Part shown: positions 18,020 through 26,821 of the stretch, one piece after another
How the letters are laid out: each line of letters starts with the position of its first letter
Numbering within the stretch: the first letter of the stretch is position 1
Origin: Zooshikella sp050749885
GTDB taxonomy: Bacteria; Pseudomonadota; Gammaproteobacteria; Pseudomonadales; Zooshikellaceae
Assembly: GCF_050749885.1 (NCBI RefSeq)
Contig: NZ_JBOIUB010000001.1
Location: 682,001-746,000 of the forward strand
DNA length: 64,000 nt
Direction: 5' to 3'
Notes under the pieces: model-generated
What the model was told of the DNA's origin: nothing
The model's input: the letters and a program-made list of their open reading frames with translations, nothing else
The model's database searches: none
Program-made: the position numbers and the translations under genes

Positions 18020-18991
18020 TTAGAAAGATAGATCTAGATTGTCAACTGCTTGGTTGGATACCTCATCCAGGCCAAATGAGGTAACTGAACATTGTGCGAG
18101 AGGAATACCAAGCTGCTGTAATGTTGACCAGTACTCCATAATCCGTGGTGTAGCCCCAGCGAAAAAAAAGTGACAAAGCGGCAGATTATTAAGTTGATTC
18201 AAAGCTTCTGCCGTCCAGTTACCGATAACACTTTGATAAGACAGTTGCTGGTTTTGTTTGCAGAGTGCCTGTAATGAGTCTTGCAAATAAAGATCTGCTG
18301 GATTGGGGACGTGGTGTATTAAGTGAATAGGACCACGATGCTGGTGCCAAAGTGCATCTTTAATAATACCTAGCATAGCGCCTAAACCTACCTCAGCTGC
18401 AATAAATATTAGAGGGGTATGAGGGTTGGATAGCTGATAATAACAATCCCCTTGTAAGTCACTCAGCGTGACGATATCTCCTGCTACGGCACCTTCACAA
18501 AGCCATTGGCTGACATTACCCCCTGCAATTCGTTGCACATGAATAATAAGCTCTTGGTCCAGTTCTGGGTGGCTAGTCAAGGTATAGATGCGCTCTTGCC
18601 CTTGATGGGATAGCTTGATCAGCTGACCTGCACGGTAATCAATTAACTTAGAGGGTGAAATGTGTACCTGTTTAACGACCTGATTTAATGAGGTAACAGA
18701 TGTGATGATGGCTGGCATCGCATCCTGTTGGCGACTGGGTAGGCGTATCACTAGATCAGTTTCAGGATGACACTGGCAGGCAAGGAAGCCATTGTTCTGT
18801 AACTGTTCCTGATTTAGACCTTGTTGGGCCGCTTTTGGCGGTGTTCCGGCTGTCGCATACATTAAACAGCTATGACACAAACCCGCCCGACAAGAAAAAG
18901 GCACAGAACAGCCTGCTGCAAGTAATTTGTCCAGCAGTGTTTGCTGTTTGTCACAATGAATGTTCTGATCCTTGAATTGAATAATTGGCAT
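18020..18991 (-). CDS. 2Fe-2S ferredoxin / FAD-NAD(P) reductase fusion
   Basis: The 323-residue protein joins an N-terminal plant-type ferredoxin domain (cysteines in CRAGLCHSCL and ACQC, residues 34-73) to a ferredoxin-NADP reductase-type module. That module holds the flavin motif RIYTLTS near residue 158 and the nucleotide-binding FIAAEVGLGAMLG near residue 220. It would pass electrons from NAD(P)H through FAD and the cluster to a partner oxygenase or desaturase. No oxygenase gene is adjacent, so the partner is unknown. Confidence 0.8.
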   Translation of the reverse strand: MPIIQFKDQNIHCDKQQTLLDKLLAAGCSVPFSCRAGLCHSCLMYATAGTPPKAAQQGLNQEQLQNNGFLACQCHPETDLVIRLPSRQQDAMPAIITSVTSLNQVVKQVHISPSKLIDYRAGQLIKLSHQGQERIYTLTSHPELDQELIIHVQRIAGGNVSQWLCEGAVAGDIVTLSDLQGDCYYQLSNPHTPLIFIAAEVGLGAMLGIIKDALWHQHRGPIHLIHHVPNPADLYLQDSLQALCKQNQQLSYQSVIGNWTAEALNQLNNLPLCHFFFAGATPRIMEYWSTLQQLGIPLAQCSVTSFGLDEVSNQAVDNLDLSF

Positions 18992-19562
18992 CGTTTTAGA
19001 CCAATACTTGCAATAAGCGCTTTATAACTACAGCCAAGACCCTGCGCTACTTGTTGTATTTTTTCTGTTTAATATACCCATAACTAATCCTTAAAAATGG
19101 ATTGTGAAGGGTATACCTTCCTTTTCCGCTCGATTTCACTATAGCGGGGTATATTGGGTCTTAAGCTAATTTGAAATTACCTGGAGATGTCAGTGCTGTA
19201 AAGGGGGAAGTGCTGCCTGATATGAAAAATATGTTACTATTTCGGGCGAATAATATTACGAAGGTGAATGACCTAAGTAAGAGAAGAAAACATACCTGTA
19301 ATAGCTCCCATGGTATCCAGTGACAACCATCAAAAGTAATAGCAGGTATTCGTTGAAATAGACCCTTAGAGCCAGGAGTAAGCCTCACCAGAAAGGTAAC
19401 TCTGCTCATCGCCTAGCCTAACTAGCCTAAAAGGTGTCGCTGAAGGTTATAAGCCTAACGATGACAATCCAAAATGGTTGAACTGAAAGAATTAATTTTT
19501 GTGTTGTCTTGGTAGGTCTATAGGTAGCGGACATCTTTTATACAAGAGGAGTACGTATCCGC
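18992..19562. other. Intergenic region upstream of fumarase
   Basis: About 570 bases without a supported gene. It holds a TATACCC hairpin repeat (19073-19115, listed separately). An 82-codon minus-strand frame (19161-19409) lacks a ribosome-binding site and is not called. The fumarase promoter must lie near the right end; I cannot place it with confidence. Confidence 0.5.
19073..19115. repeat. TATACCC-type dispersed hairpin, copy 1
   Basis: TATACCC (19073-19079) pairs with GGGTATA (19109-19115), with an inner AATCC/GGATT stem. The 12 bases GTGAAGGGTATA occur in reverse complement in the copy at 31566. Confidence 0.6.
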
Positions 19563-21071
19563 ATGACCCTTATTCGTCAAGAAGACTTTATCGCCAGTGT
19601 TGCAGATGCGTTGCAGTATATTTCTTATTATCACCCTGTAGACTTTATTCAGGCGGTTCATGAAGCCTATCAACGAGAAGCATCTGAGGCTGCAAAAGAC
19701 GCACTTGCCCAGATTTTGATTAATTCTCGGCTCTGTGCTGAAGGACATCGTCCAATTTGCCAGGATACGGGCATTGTTACCGTTTTTCTAAAGATTGGGA
19801 TGAATGTGCAGTGGGATGCCTCACTTAGCGTTGAAGATATGGTTAACGAAGGTGTACGCCAGGCTTACACACACCCTGATAATGTATTACGAGCATCTAT
19901 ACTGACTGACCCGGCAGGTAAACGGGTTAATACACGAGATAATACACCCGCTGTTATCCATATGCAGGTAGTGCCTGGTAATACGGTGGAAGTCCATGTT
20001 GCAGCTAAAGGGGGTGGTTCAGAAAATAAAACTAAGTTGGCCATGTTGAACCCCAGTGACAGTATTGTTGATTGGGTAGTAAAAACGGTACCAACAATGG
20101 GCGCGGGATGGTGTCCTCCTGGAATGCTGGGTATTGGTATTGGTGGTACAGCGGAAAAGGCGGCGGTATTAGCGAAAGAGTCGTTAATGGCACCCATTGA
20201 CATTCATGAGCTACGGGCGCGTGGGCCACAAAACCGCATTGAAGAATTGCGACTGGAAATTATGGATGCCGTCAACAGTCTGGGTATTGGTGCTCAAGGG
20301 CTGGGAGGTTTAACAACGGTGTTGGATATTAAAATTCTGGATTATCCGACACATGCTGCCTCGTTACCTGTGTGTATGATTCCAAACTGTGCTGCAACCC
20401 GTCATGCGCACTTTACGCTTAAGGGGGAAGGGCCTGGACTACAGCAGCCTCCTAAACTGGACGAGTGGCCAAATATTACTTGGGATGTGGGACCTCAAGC
20501 CCGACGGGTGAATTTAGATACGTTAACGGCTGAAGATATTAAAGATTGGCAGCCTGGTGAAACGGTTTTACTTTCAGGAAAAATGCTGACTGGACGTGAT
20601 GCCGCCCATAAGAAAATGACGGAAATGCTGGCAAAAGGCGAAAAACTACCTGTAGATCTTCGCAATCGTTTTATTTATTACGTAGGACCTGTAGATCCTG
20701 TCCGTGATGAAGCGGTTGGTCCTGCGGGCCCTACAACGTCAACACGGATGGATAAATTCACTGAAACGATGCTTGCGGAAACAGGCTTGATAGGCATGAT
20801 TGGTAAGGCTGAACGAGGACCCGTGGCTATTGAAGCGATTCGTAAGTACGAAGCTATCTATCTTATCGCGGTGGGTGGTGCGGCCTATTTAGTATCTAAA
20901 GCGATCAAGAAAGCCGAAGTGGTTGCCTTTCCTGAATTGGGTATGGAAGCCATTTATGAGTTTGAGGTTGAGGATATGCCTGTTACGGTAGCAGTTGATA
21001 GTAAAGGTGTTTCTGTACATCAAACAGGCCCTAAAATTTGGCAGGAAAAAATTTTGGCAAAACAAGGTTAA
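19563..21071 (+). CDS. Class I fumarate hydratase
   Basis: This 502-residue oxygen-sensitive 4Fe-4S fumarase interconverts fumarate and malate in the citric acid cycle. Cluster ligands are C66 (ICQDTG), C184 (GWCPPG) and C276 (PNCAATRH). Other signatures are KGGGSENKTK, GIGIGGTAEKAA, LGGLTTVLD and VGPAGPTTSTRMD. Length and both domains (alpha and beta parts fused) match FumA/FumB-type enzymes. An AAGAGGAG precedes the ATG at a rather long spacing of about 13 bases. Confidence 0.93.
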   Translation: MTLIRQEDFIASVADALQYISYYHPVDFIQAVHEAYQREASEAAKDALAQILINSRLCAEGHRPICQDTGIVTVFLKIGMNVQWDASLSVEDMVNEGVRQAYTHPDNVLRASILTDPAGKRVNTRDNTPAVIHMQVVPGNTVEVHVAAKGGGSENKTKLAMLNPSDSIVDWVVKTVPTMGAGWCPPGMLGIGIGGTAEKAAVLAKESLMAPIDIHELRARGPQNRIEELRLEIMDAVNSLGIGAQGLGGLTTVLDIKILDYPTHAASLPVCMIPNCAATRHAHFTLKGEGPGLQQPPKLDEWPNITWDVGPQARRVNLDTLTAEDIKDWQPGETVLLSGKMLTGRDAAHKKMTEMLAKGEKLPVDLRNRFIYYVGPVDPVRDEAVGPAGPTTSTRMDKFTETMLAETGLIGMIGKAERGPVAIEAIRKYEAIYLIAVGGAAYLVSKAIKKAEVVAFPELGMEAIYEFEVEDMPVTVAVDSKGVSVHQTGPKIWQEKILAKQG

Positions 21072-21195
21072 TGTTCTGGTCAAAAGCATAAATTTGATTG
21101 GAAACCTTAGTGTTATAACTTAGAGATAGGTTCGGTTAGAGAGCTACTGAATCGATATTGTGTACTGCCTCAGGGTGTTTACCTAATACTGAACA

Positions 21196-21492
21196 TCATG
21201 AGGCAGAAGCTGACTGTTCTTCCCCCTCTTTATTTCGACGCTTGTAGACGAACTGAATCGCATCTTCTACTGCATCCCTAACTTTTTTCTCCATCTCTTT
21301 GCGCTCTTTCGGCGAAAGGTAGTAGGCCATATCGATATCATGATGGATGTATCGAGGAGGAAGGTGATTGAGAGCAACACAAGCCACATCGACAACCATC
21401 TCATCAATCTCAGCTTGATTACGATATTCCTGTGTAATGTAGTCTACGACCATTGTTTCATAATAGTTATGAAACTCTTCTTGCAAAGCCAT
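21196..21492 (-). CDS. ComFB-family small protein
   Basis: The 98-residue protein matches the late-competence ComFB family. The signature segments are FHNYYETMVVDYITQEY near the N terminus and DVACVALNHLPPRYIHHDID in the middle, followed by a charged helical C terminus. Some ComFB proteins bind cyclic dinucleotides, so a signalling role is possible, but that is family-level inference. I start at the ATG at 21492 with GAGG 9 bases upstream. Confidence 0.85.
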   Translation of the reverse strand: MALQEEFHNYYETMVVDYITQEYRNQAEIDEMVVDVACVALNHLPPRYIHHDIDMAYYLSPKERKEMEKKVRDAVEDAIQFVYKRRNKEGEEQSASAS

Positions 21493-21617
21493 GCTGTTAA
21501 CCTCAATACACGCATTCATTAAACCCTGAGTTTATAGGGCAAGCCTTTACCAAAAGTGTAGATGATCATTGAAGTGCAGCAACTGTTGATAAACAGCTTA
21601 AATTGAAATGTAATTCC

Positions 21618-21651
21618 TATCTATATAAATATAAAAATATTTATATAGATA
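21618..21651. repeat. AT-rich perfect inverted repeat
   Basis: TATCTATATAAAT (21618-21630) and ATTTATATAGATA (21639-21651) are 13-bp perfect complements around an 8-base spacer. It lies about 200 bases upstream of rsr and could be an operator or part of a structured leader. Confidence 0.6.
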
Positions 21652-21848
21652 ATCTAGGTTTTAAGTGATGCTGATAGAACTGAGTGTTAAATTGATAATA
21701 ATTATTTAAAATCAATGGGTTATAAAAAATAATATATTTTAACCATTCTGGCACGCAGAGTGCTGTAGGTACAGAGAGGATGTATAAGGAGACAGTTTAC
21801 CCATTCCTCGAATAGAAATTCATAAGTGAAGTAAAAGAGAAAAAGCCC

Positions 21849-23408
21849 ATGGCAAATAACACAATATTTCAAAATCAACAAAGCCGTACTGTTCAAGTGG
21901 CTGATACTATAAATCGCGCTGGTGGGCAGGCGTATCAATTAACCGCTGAACATGCATTAGCGCAGTATGCGATCACTGGATGTTTTAATAATACTTATTA
22001 TGCAAGTGCTCAAGAGCAATTAGATAAAGTGCTAGAACTGGAAACACAGGTTACACCAGAATTTCTTGCCAAGTTAGCAATTTATACGCGAGAAAAAGGG
22101 CATATGAAAGATATGCCGGCATTGTTAACTGCACTGCTATCAATTGAAGCGCCAGAGTTATTACCCAAAGTATTTAATCGAGTCATCGATAATGGCCGCA
22201 TGGTGCGTAATTTTGTCCAAATAATTCGTTCCGGTGTAACGGGGCGTAAATCATTAGGTACGTTGCCAAAACGATTGGTTCAGCAGTGGATTAATCAACG
22301 TGGTGAAACTGCATTATTTAAAGATTCAGTAGGAAATACACCTTCTTTGAAAGATGTAATTAAAATGGTACGGCCAAAACCTGCTAATAAAATGCGAGAA
22401 GCATTTTACGGTTACCTGATTGATAAACCGTATAGTGCAGAATATTTACCACAAATTGTGAAAGATTATGAGCTGTTTAAGGTTAAGCCAACAGAGGGTT
22501 TACCTAATGTTGACTTTCGTTTGTTAACAGCGCTTGATTTAAATACAAAGCACTGGCAGGAAATTGCACGGCAGGCGAGTTGGCAAATGACACGTATGAA
22601 TTTGAATACATTTGCTCGGCATGATGTGTTTAAGGATGACGCGCTTGTAGATTTAATAGCATCACGCTTACGTGATGAGCGTGCAATAAAAAAAGCCCGA
22701 GTTTTTCCATATCAGTTGATGGCTGCCTATTATATGGCTGTTGATGATGTGCCAAGTAAAATAATGGATGCTTTGCAAGATGCTATGGAAATTGCTTTAG
22801 AAAATGTTCCTGTTATTACTGGTAAAGTGTATGTACTGCCTGATACGAGTGGTTCTATGACGCAGTCAGTTACAGGTTATCGACCTGGGGCATCCAGTAA
22901 AGTGCGTTGTATTGATGTTGCGGCATTAGTGGCTGCAGCTATTTTAGCTAAAAACCCAGATGCAGAGGTTATTCCATTTGCTACAGATGTGCATAAAGTT
23001 AAATTAAATCCTCGTGATTCGGTGTTAACAAATGCTTCGCGTTTAGTGCAACTTGGCGGTGGAGGAACTAACTGTGCTGCACCTTTGGTCGCGATGAATA
23101 AAAAGCATGTAAATGCAGATACTGTGGTTTATATTAGTGATAATGAGTCATGGATAGATACTACATCACGTTTTGCTTATTCCTCAGGTACTGCTGTTAT
23201 GCAGCAATGGGAGTTGTTAAAGCGACGTAATCCAAATGCAAAAATGGTTTGTATTGATGTGGTACCTAATAGTTACTCACAAGCAGTGGAGCGAACTGAT
23301 ATTTTAAATGTAGGAGGCTTCTCTGATAATGTATTTAATGTCGTAAATTCTTTTATAAAAGGTGAACCAAACAGTTGGCTAAATGAAATTAATCAGGTAG
23401 AATTATAA
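21849..23408 (+). CDS. rsr: Ro60 orthologue, TROVE-domain RNA-binding protein
   Basis: Bacterial Ro60 (Rsr) is a ring of HEAT-like repeats that binds Y RNAs on its outer face and misfolded RNA in its hole. The 519-residue protein has the TROVE domain over residues 20-330 (FLAKLAIYTREKGHMKDMP, KMREAFYGYL). A C-terminal von Willebrand A domain follows with the metal site DTSGS (D332-S336), the GGGGTNCAAP threonine loop and ISDNESW aspartate. It ends 12 bases before the first of four Y-RNA-like genes, the normal genomic partner of Ro60. Confidence 0.93.
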   Translation: MANNTIFQNQQSRTVQVADTINRAGGQAYQLTAEHALAQYAITGCFNNTYYASAQEQLDKVLELETQVTPEFLAKLAIYTREKGHMKDMPALLTALLSIEAPELLPKVFNRVIDNGRMVRNFVQIIRSGVTGRKSLGTLPKRLVQQWINQRGETALFKDSVGNTPSLKDVIKMVRPKPANKMREAFYGYLIDKPYSAEYLPQIVKDYELFKVKPTEGLPNVDFRLLTALDLNTKHWQEIARQASWQMTRMNLNTFARHDVFKDDALVDLIASRLRDERAIKKARVFPYQLMAAYYMAVDDVPSKIMDALQDAMEIALENVPVITGKVYVLPDTSGSMTQSVTGYRPGASSKVRCIDVAALVAAAILAKNPDAEVIPFATDVHKVKLNPRDSVLTNASRLVQLGGGGTNCAAPLVAMNKKHVNADTVVYISDNESWIDTTSRFAYSSGTAVMQQWELLKRRNPNAKMVCIDVVPNSYSQAVERTDILNVGGFSDNVFNVVNSFIKGEPNSWLNEINQVEL

Positions 23409-23419
23409 TTATCTCATCT

Positions 23420-23482
23420 GGTCAAATGCCGATTAAGATTACATCCTTCCATGATATCTATCTTAATCATTTCTTGTTGACC
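23420..23482 (+). ncRNA. Y-RNA-like gene 1 of the rsr array
   Basis: A terminal stem GGTCAA/TTGACC (23420-23425 with 23477-23482) encloses an internal loop (ATGCC on one side, ending in CTTG on the other). A perfect 9-bp upper stem follows, GATTAAGAT (23431-23439) with ATCTTAATC (23460-23468). The apical loop starts with TACAT. The same plan recurs three more times in the next 340 bases. It starts 12 bases after the rsr stop. Confidence 0.7.
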
Positions 23483-23519
23483 TATTTAGCCCAAAGTAAT
23501 GTGTGTAGATTAATTAATA

Positions 23520-23583
23520 ATGCAAATGCATTGTGAGACTACATTTAGAGTATATGCTGTCTCGTAAAAAAAACTTGTTGCAT
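23520..23583 (+). ncRNA. Y-RNA-like gene 2 of the rsr array
   Basis: The terminal stem is ATGCAA/TTGCAT (23520-23525 with 23578-23583). The upper stem is GAGAC (23535-23539) with GTCTC (23559-23563), extended by three weaker pairs. The loop starts TACAT at 23540, and CTTG precedes the 3' arm, as in the other three copies. It is 64 bases long and has no tRNA-like part. Confidence 0.7.
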
Positions 23584-23617
23584 ATAATTTATAACTACAC
23601 ACTATACGACGGGTCAC

Positions 23618-23741
23618 ATTGGCGAATGCCTATGGGACTACATTGTTAATGTCCGGGTCGCAGGTTCAAGTCCTGCCTATCTCAACAGTAGATAGTAGCT
23701 CAGTGGTAGAGCAGGAATGTCTCATTTTTTTTGTCGCCAAT
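23618..23741 (+). ncRNA. Y-RNA-like gene 3 with a permuted tRNA mimic (YrlA type)
   Basis: The terminal stem ATTGGCGA/TCGCCAAT (23618-23625 with 23734-23741) contains the Ro-site-like GGCGAATG. The upper stem is ATGGGAC/GTCTCAT (23632-23638 with 23719-23725), followed by TACATTG. The distal part is a tRNA mimic in permuted order. The T arm GCAGG-TTCAAGT-CCTGC is at 23660-23676. The acceptor-like stem CTATCT/AGATAG (23677-23682 with 23690-23695) is closed by a 7-base loop. TA stands for positions 8-9, and the D arm GCTC-AGTGGTA-GAGC is at 23698-23712. This is the architecture known for bacterial YrlA RNAs, where the anticodon stem joins the Ro-binding stem. Confidence 0.85.
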
Positions 23742-23750
23742 AGACATACC

Positions 23751-23819
23751 GCGGTGAATGCAGTTGTAACTACATTGCTTAAAACAAAACGTGTTTCAAC
23801 ACTTCTTGTCACCGCTTTT
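23751..23819 (+). ncRNA. Y-RNA-like gene 4 of the rsr array
   Basis: The terminal stem is GCGGTGA/TCACCGC (23751-23757 with 23809-23815), followed by TTTT, a plausible transcript end. The upper stem GTTGTAAC (23763-23770) pairs with GTTTCAAC (23793-23800) with one T-T mismatch. The loop starts TACATTG, and CTTG precedes the 3' arm. The 5' part GTGAATGC...ACTACATTG closely matches gene 3. Confidence 0.7.
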
Positions 23820-23881
23820 CTAATTGCTTTGTTAAGTGTCTAATAATCTGTATATTTTGTATGTCTTAGTTATGGCTACAA

Positions 23882-24898
23882 ATGAGTAATCTTATTATGC
23901 AGAGCACAAGCATAAAATGGGGTATTGCTGGATTAGGCAGTATTGCCCATCGTTTTGCAAAGGATTTAACACAACATACGCCAAATGCACAACTGGCTGC
24001 TGTTGCATCTCGGAACCTCAAACAAGCTGAGTCTTTTGCCCAACAATATGGATGTAATAAAGGTTATGATTCTTATTATGCATTAGCAGAAGATCCTAGT
24101 ATTGATGTGGTGTATGTCGCTAGTATTCATCCTTTTCATAAATCAGTTGCAGCAATTTTTCTGGAAAAAGGTAAGCATGTATTAATAGAAAAGCCGGCAA
24201 CCATTAACGAAAAAGAGTGGGATGAACTTACCGCTTTAGCCAAAGAAAAAAACTGTTTATGTCTTGAAGCGATGAAAACAGTAACATTTCCTGCCTATCA
24301 ACAATTACTTAATTTTTTAAAACAGAATACTATTCAAATTCAGTCAATTGAAGCCTCTAATGGTACTCAACTCGAATTTGATGAAGACCATTGGATTTTT
24401 AATCCATCGCTTAGTGGTGGGGTTACCCTTGATATTGGGGTTTATTTATTGTGGTTATATTGTAATTTAGCCTACCAGTTAACAGGGCAACTGCCTTTAC
24501 CTTCAAGTCGTTTATTATCAACACACTACAAAATTGGTGTTGATGAGCATGCTGAGTTTGAGTTTAGTGCGCCAATACGAGGCAAGCTTTCTGCATCAAT
24601 TGTTTCAGCTTTACCTCGAGAGGCAATTATAAAAGGGCCTGATCTTGAAATAGTGATTCATGACAAGTGGTGGAATCCGAAAAAGATCAGCATTCAATGG
24701 CAAGGGAAATCATTTACTATTGATGAACCCATTGCAGGAGGCGGATTTCAATTTGAGGCTATCCATGTTTCTGACTTGATTTTATCAAATAAAACACAGT
24801 CAGACGTATTACCTCATAGTGTGACAAAACATGTGATTAAAATAATGGAAGACAGTTTGACTCAACATGGCTTTGCTCATCTAGTGACGTCTCAATAA
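23882..24898 (+). CDS. Gfo/Idh/MocA-family oxidoreductase
   Basis: The 338-residue protein has an N-terminal Rossmann domain (GIAGLGSIAHRFAKDL, residues about 14-29) and the family motif EKPATINEKEW near residue 104. The C-terminal alpha/beta domain starts with GGVTLDIGVYLLWL. Substrates of this family are sugars and other polyols, oxidised with NAD(P). The sequence resembles the dihydrodiol dehydrogenase branch. No clear ribosome-binding site precedes 23882; the ATG at 23897 is an alternative start. Confidence 0.85.
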   Translation: MSNLIMQSTSIKWGIAGLGSIAHRFAKDLTQHTPNAQLAAVASRNLKQAESFAQQYGCNKGYDSYYALAEDPSIDVVYVASIHPFHKSVAAIFLEKGKHVLIEKPATINEKEWDELTALAKEKNCLCLEAMKTVTFPAYQQLLNFLKQNTIQIQSIEASNGTQLEFDEDHWIFNPSLSGGVTLDIGVYLLWLYCNLAYQLTGQLPLPSSRLLSTHYKIGVDEHAEFEFSAPIRGKLSASIVSALPREAIIKGPDLEIVIHDKWWNPKKISIQWQGKSFTIDEPIAGGGFQFEAIHVSDLILSNKTQSDVLPHSVTKHVIKIMEDSLTQHGFAHLVTSQ

Positions 24899-24976
24899 AG
24901 AGTGATTTGCAGGTGCGTCATTTGTGGTTTGCATTAGTAACTTGCATAATAGAAGTTACTTGGTTATGATTTTGGG

Positions 24977-25492
24977 ATGCAACGAACAAGCTTTCTTTCA
25001 TTTGAATGTCCAGCAGCCCGTGCTCTAGAAAGTGTTGGTGACTGGTGGAGTATTTTAATTTTGCGTGATGCCTTTCAAGGCTTGAAACGTTTTGATGAGT
25101 TTCAGCAGAGTCTTGGGGTATCCACGAATATCCTTTCTCGCCGTTTAAAACATTTGACGAGTGAAGGGCTGTTTGAGCGCCATCAATATATGGAGCGTCC
25201 CCCGCGTTATGAATATATTTTGACGCCTAAAGGGCGGGATTTTTATCCTGTTGCTATTGCTCTTTTTGCCTGGGGAAATCGTCATCTACCATCAGACCAA
25301 ATCGCGATGCATTTGGGCAATCGTGCGACAGGTGAAGTACGACAGGCTATTGTCGTAGATGCTGATACTGGTGAACGTATTACACCGGAAAATACTGTAT
25401 TACTTCCAGGACCTGCAGCCACCGAGCAAACGTTGCAGCGCATTGGACTGCTTGAAGCGCTTCAATCAAAGAACCCTACACAGACAGACTAA
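24977..25492 (+). CDS. HxlR-family transcriptional regulator
   Basis: The 171-residue protein begins with the HxlR signature: an N-terminal cysteine in FECPAARALE, then VGDWWSILILRDAFQGLKRFDEFQ and the recognition helix region STNILSRRLKHL, ending with ERPPRYEYILTPKG. HxlR proteins act as dimeric repressors or activators, often sensing reactive carbonyls or redox state via the N-terminal cysteine. It lies 57 to 63 bases upstream of the ketosynthase gene and may regulate it or the upstream oxidoreductase. Confidence 0.88.
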   Translation: MQRTSFLSFECPAARALESVGDWWSILILRDAFQGLKRFDEFQQSLGVSTNILSRRLKHLTSEGLFERHQYMERPPRYEYILTPKGRDFYPVAIALFAWGNRHLPSDQIAMHLGNRATGEVRQAIVVDADTGERITPENTVLLPGPAATEQTLQRIGLLEALQSKNPTQTD

Positions 25493-25555
25493 TATAGCTC
25501 TCCAGCATTTGGTGAGATCTGTATCTATTCATTAACTGTAAGGTAGAAGTTGCGT

Positions 25556-26821
25556 ATGCGAAGAATTGTTGTAACTGGCATGGGCCTGGTTTCACCACTT
25601 GGATGTGGTGTTGAAACGAATTGGTCTCGACTTTTGCAAGGGAAGTCTGGAGTAAGATGTTTACCTGATGATATGGTCAGTGATCTTCCAGTAAAAATTG
25701 CTGGTGTGGTACCTGATATTACTGAAGACAACGTAGCTGGATTTAATCCTGATCTCGTAGCGTCCCCCAAAGAACAGCGAAAAATGGATCGCTTTATTCT
25801 TTTTGGACTTGCCGCTGCTCAAGAAGCACTGGCTATGGCTGGATGGGAACCGCAAACTACTCAGGAGAAGGAACGCACAGCCACCGTAATAGCATCAGGT
25901 GTTGGTGGTTTTCCTGCTATTGCTGGAGCGGTACGAACGGTTGATCATCGCGGGCCTAAACGACTTTCACCTTTCACGATACCATCATTTCTTTCTAATC
26001 TGGCTGCAGGACATATCACTATTAAGTATGGATTTACAGGGCCAATAGGAACACCTGTAACAGCCTGTGCTGCAGGTGTTCAGGCTGTGGGAGATGCGGC
26101 CAGGATGATTGCAATGAATGAAGCTGATATTGCTGTATGTGGTGGTACGGAGGCTTGCATTGACAAAGTCAGTCTGGCGGGGTTCGCTGCTGCCCGTGCA
26201 CTTTCAACATCATTCAATGAGTCGCCAGAGCGTGCCTCTCGCCCTTTTGATACATTGCGTGATGGCTTTGTTATGGGAGAAGGTGCGGGTGTGCTAGTCA
26301 TTGAAGACCTTGATCATGCACTTGCGCGTGGTGCCAAGCCGATAGCTGAGCTGGTGGGGTATGGTACCACAGCTGATGCATACCATATGACAGCAGGACC
26401 TGAAGATGGTAGAGGTGCAGCCAGAGCGATGGAATTGGCGTTGTCTCGGGCTGGTTTAAAGCCGGAACAAATTCAACACATTAATGCACACGCAACATCA
26501 ACGCCTGTTGGTGATAAAGGTGAAATAGAAGCGATTAAATCAGTATTTGGCAATGGGCGACAGGTTGCGGTAAGTGGTACAAAATCTTCAACAGGACATT
26601 TACTGGGAGCTGCTGGTGGGTTAGAAGCTATTTATACAATACTTGCTTTACATCACCAAACAGCACCAGCCACGCTTAATTTAGAAAATCCAGATGCCGC
26701 TGCTGATGGTATTGATTTGGTGAGTCATTCATCACGAGCTATGCAAATTGAGCATGCTATGTCGAATGGCTTTGGTTTTGGTGGTGTCAATGCAAGTGTG
26801 GTCTTTCGATATTGGCATTAA
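25556..26821 (+). CDS. Beta-ketoacyl-ACP synthase II (FabF-like)
   Basis: FabF condenses malonyl-ACP with acyl-ACP in fatty acid elongation. The 421-residue thiolase-fold enzyme has the catalytic triad: cysteine in TPVTACAAGVQAVGDA, histidine in NAHATSTPVGDKGE and histidine in SSTGHLLGAAGGLE. It also has GFGFGGVNAS at the end. An in-frame TTG at 25550 has AAGG at better spacing, but the ATG at 25556 gives the usual N terminus. It lacks acpP, fabG or fabD neighbours, so it is probably a second, accessory copy next to an HxlR regulator. Confidence 0.88.
   Translation: MRRIVVTGMGLVSPLGCGVETNWSRLLQGKSGVRCLPDDMVSDLPVKIAGVVPDITEDNVAGFNPDLVASPKEQRKMDRFILFGLAAAQEALAMAGWEPQTTQEKERTATVIASGVGGFPAIAGAVRTVDHRGPKRLSPFTIPSFLSNLAAGHITIKYGFTGPIGTPVTACAAGVQAVGDAARMIAMNEADIAVCGGTEACIDKVSLAGFAAARALSTSFNESPERASRPFDTLRDGFVMGEGAGVLVIEDLDHALARGAKPIAELVGYGTTADAYHMTAGPEDGRGAARAMELALSRAGLKPEQIQHINAHATSTPVGDKGEIEAIKSVFGNGRQVAVSGTKSSTGHLLGAAGGLEAIYTILALHHQTAPATLNLENPDAAADGIDLVSHSSRAMQIEHAMSNGFGFGGVNASVVFRYWH

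Noticed and set aside
19161..19409. 82-codon minus-strand frame upstream of fumarase
   Set aside because: No ribosome-binding site, no recognisable domain, and unusual composition; kept as intergenic.
23655..23715. A normal tRNA gene behind rsr
   Set aside because: The T arm precedes the D arm and there is no anticodon loop or 3' CCA between them, so it is a permuted mimic in a Y-type RNA rather than a tRNA.
23619..23843. 74-codon open frame over the third and fourth Y-RNA-like genes
   Set aside because: It has a TTG start and no ribosome-binding site, and its sequence is explained by the structured RNAs, including the T and D arms.
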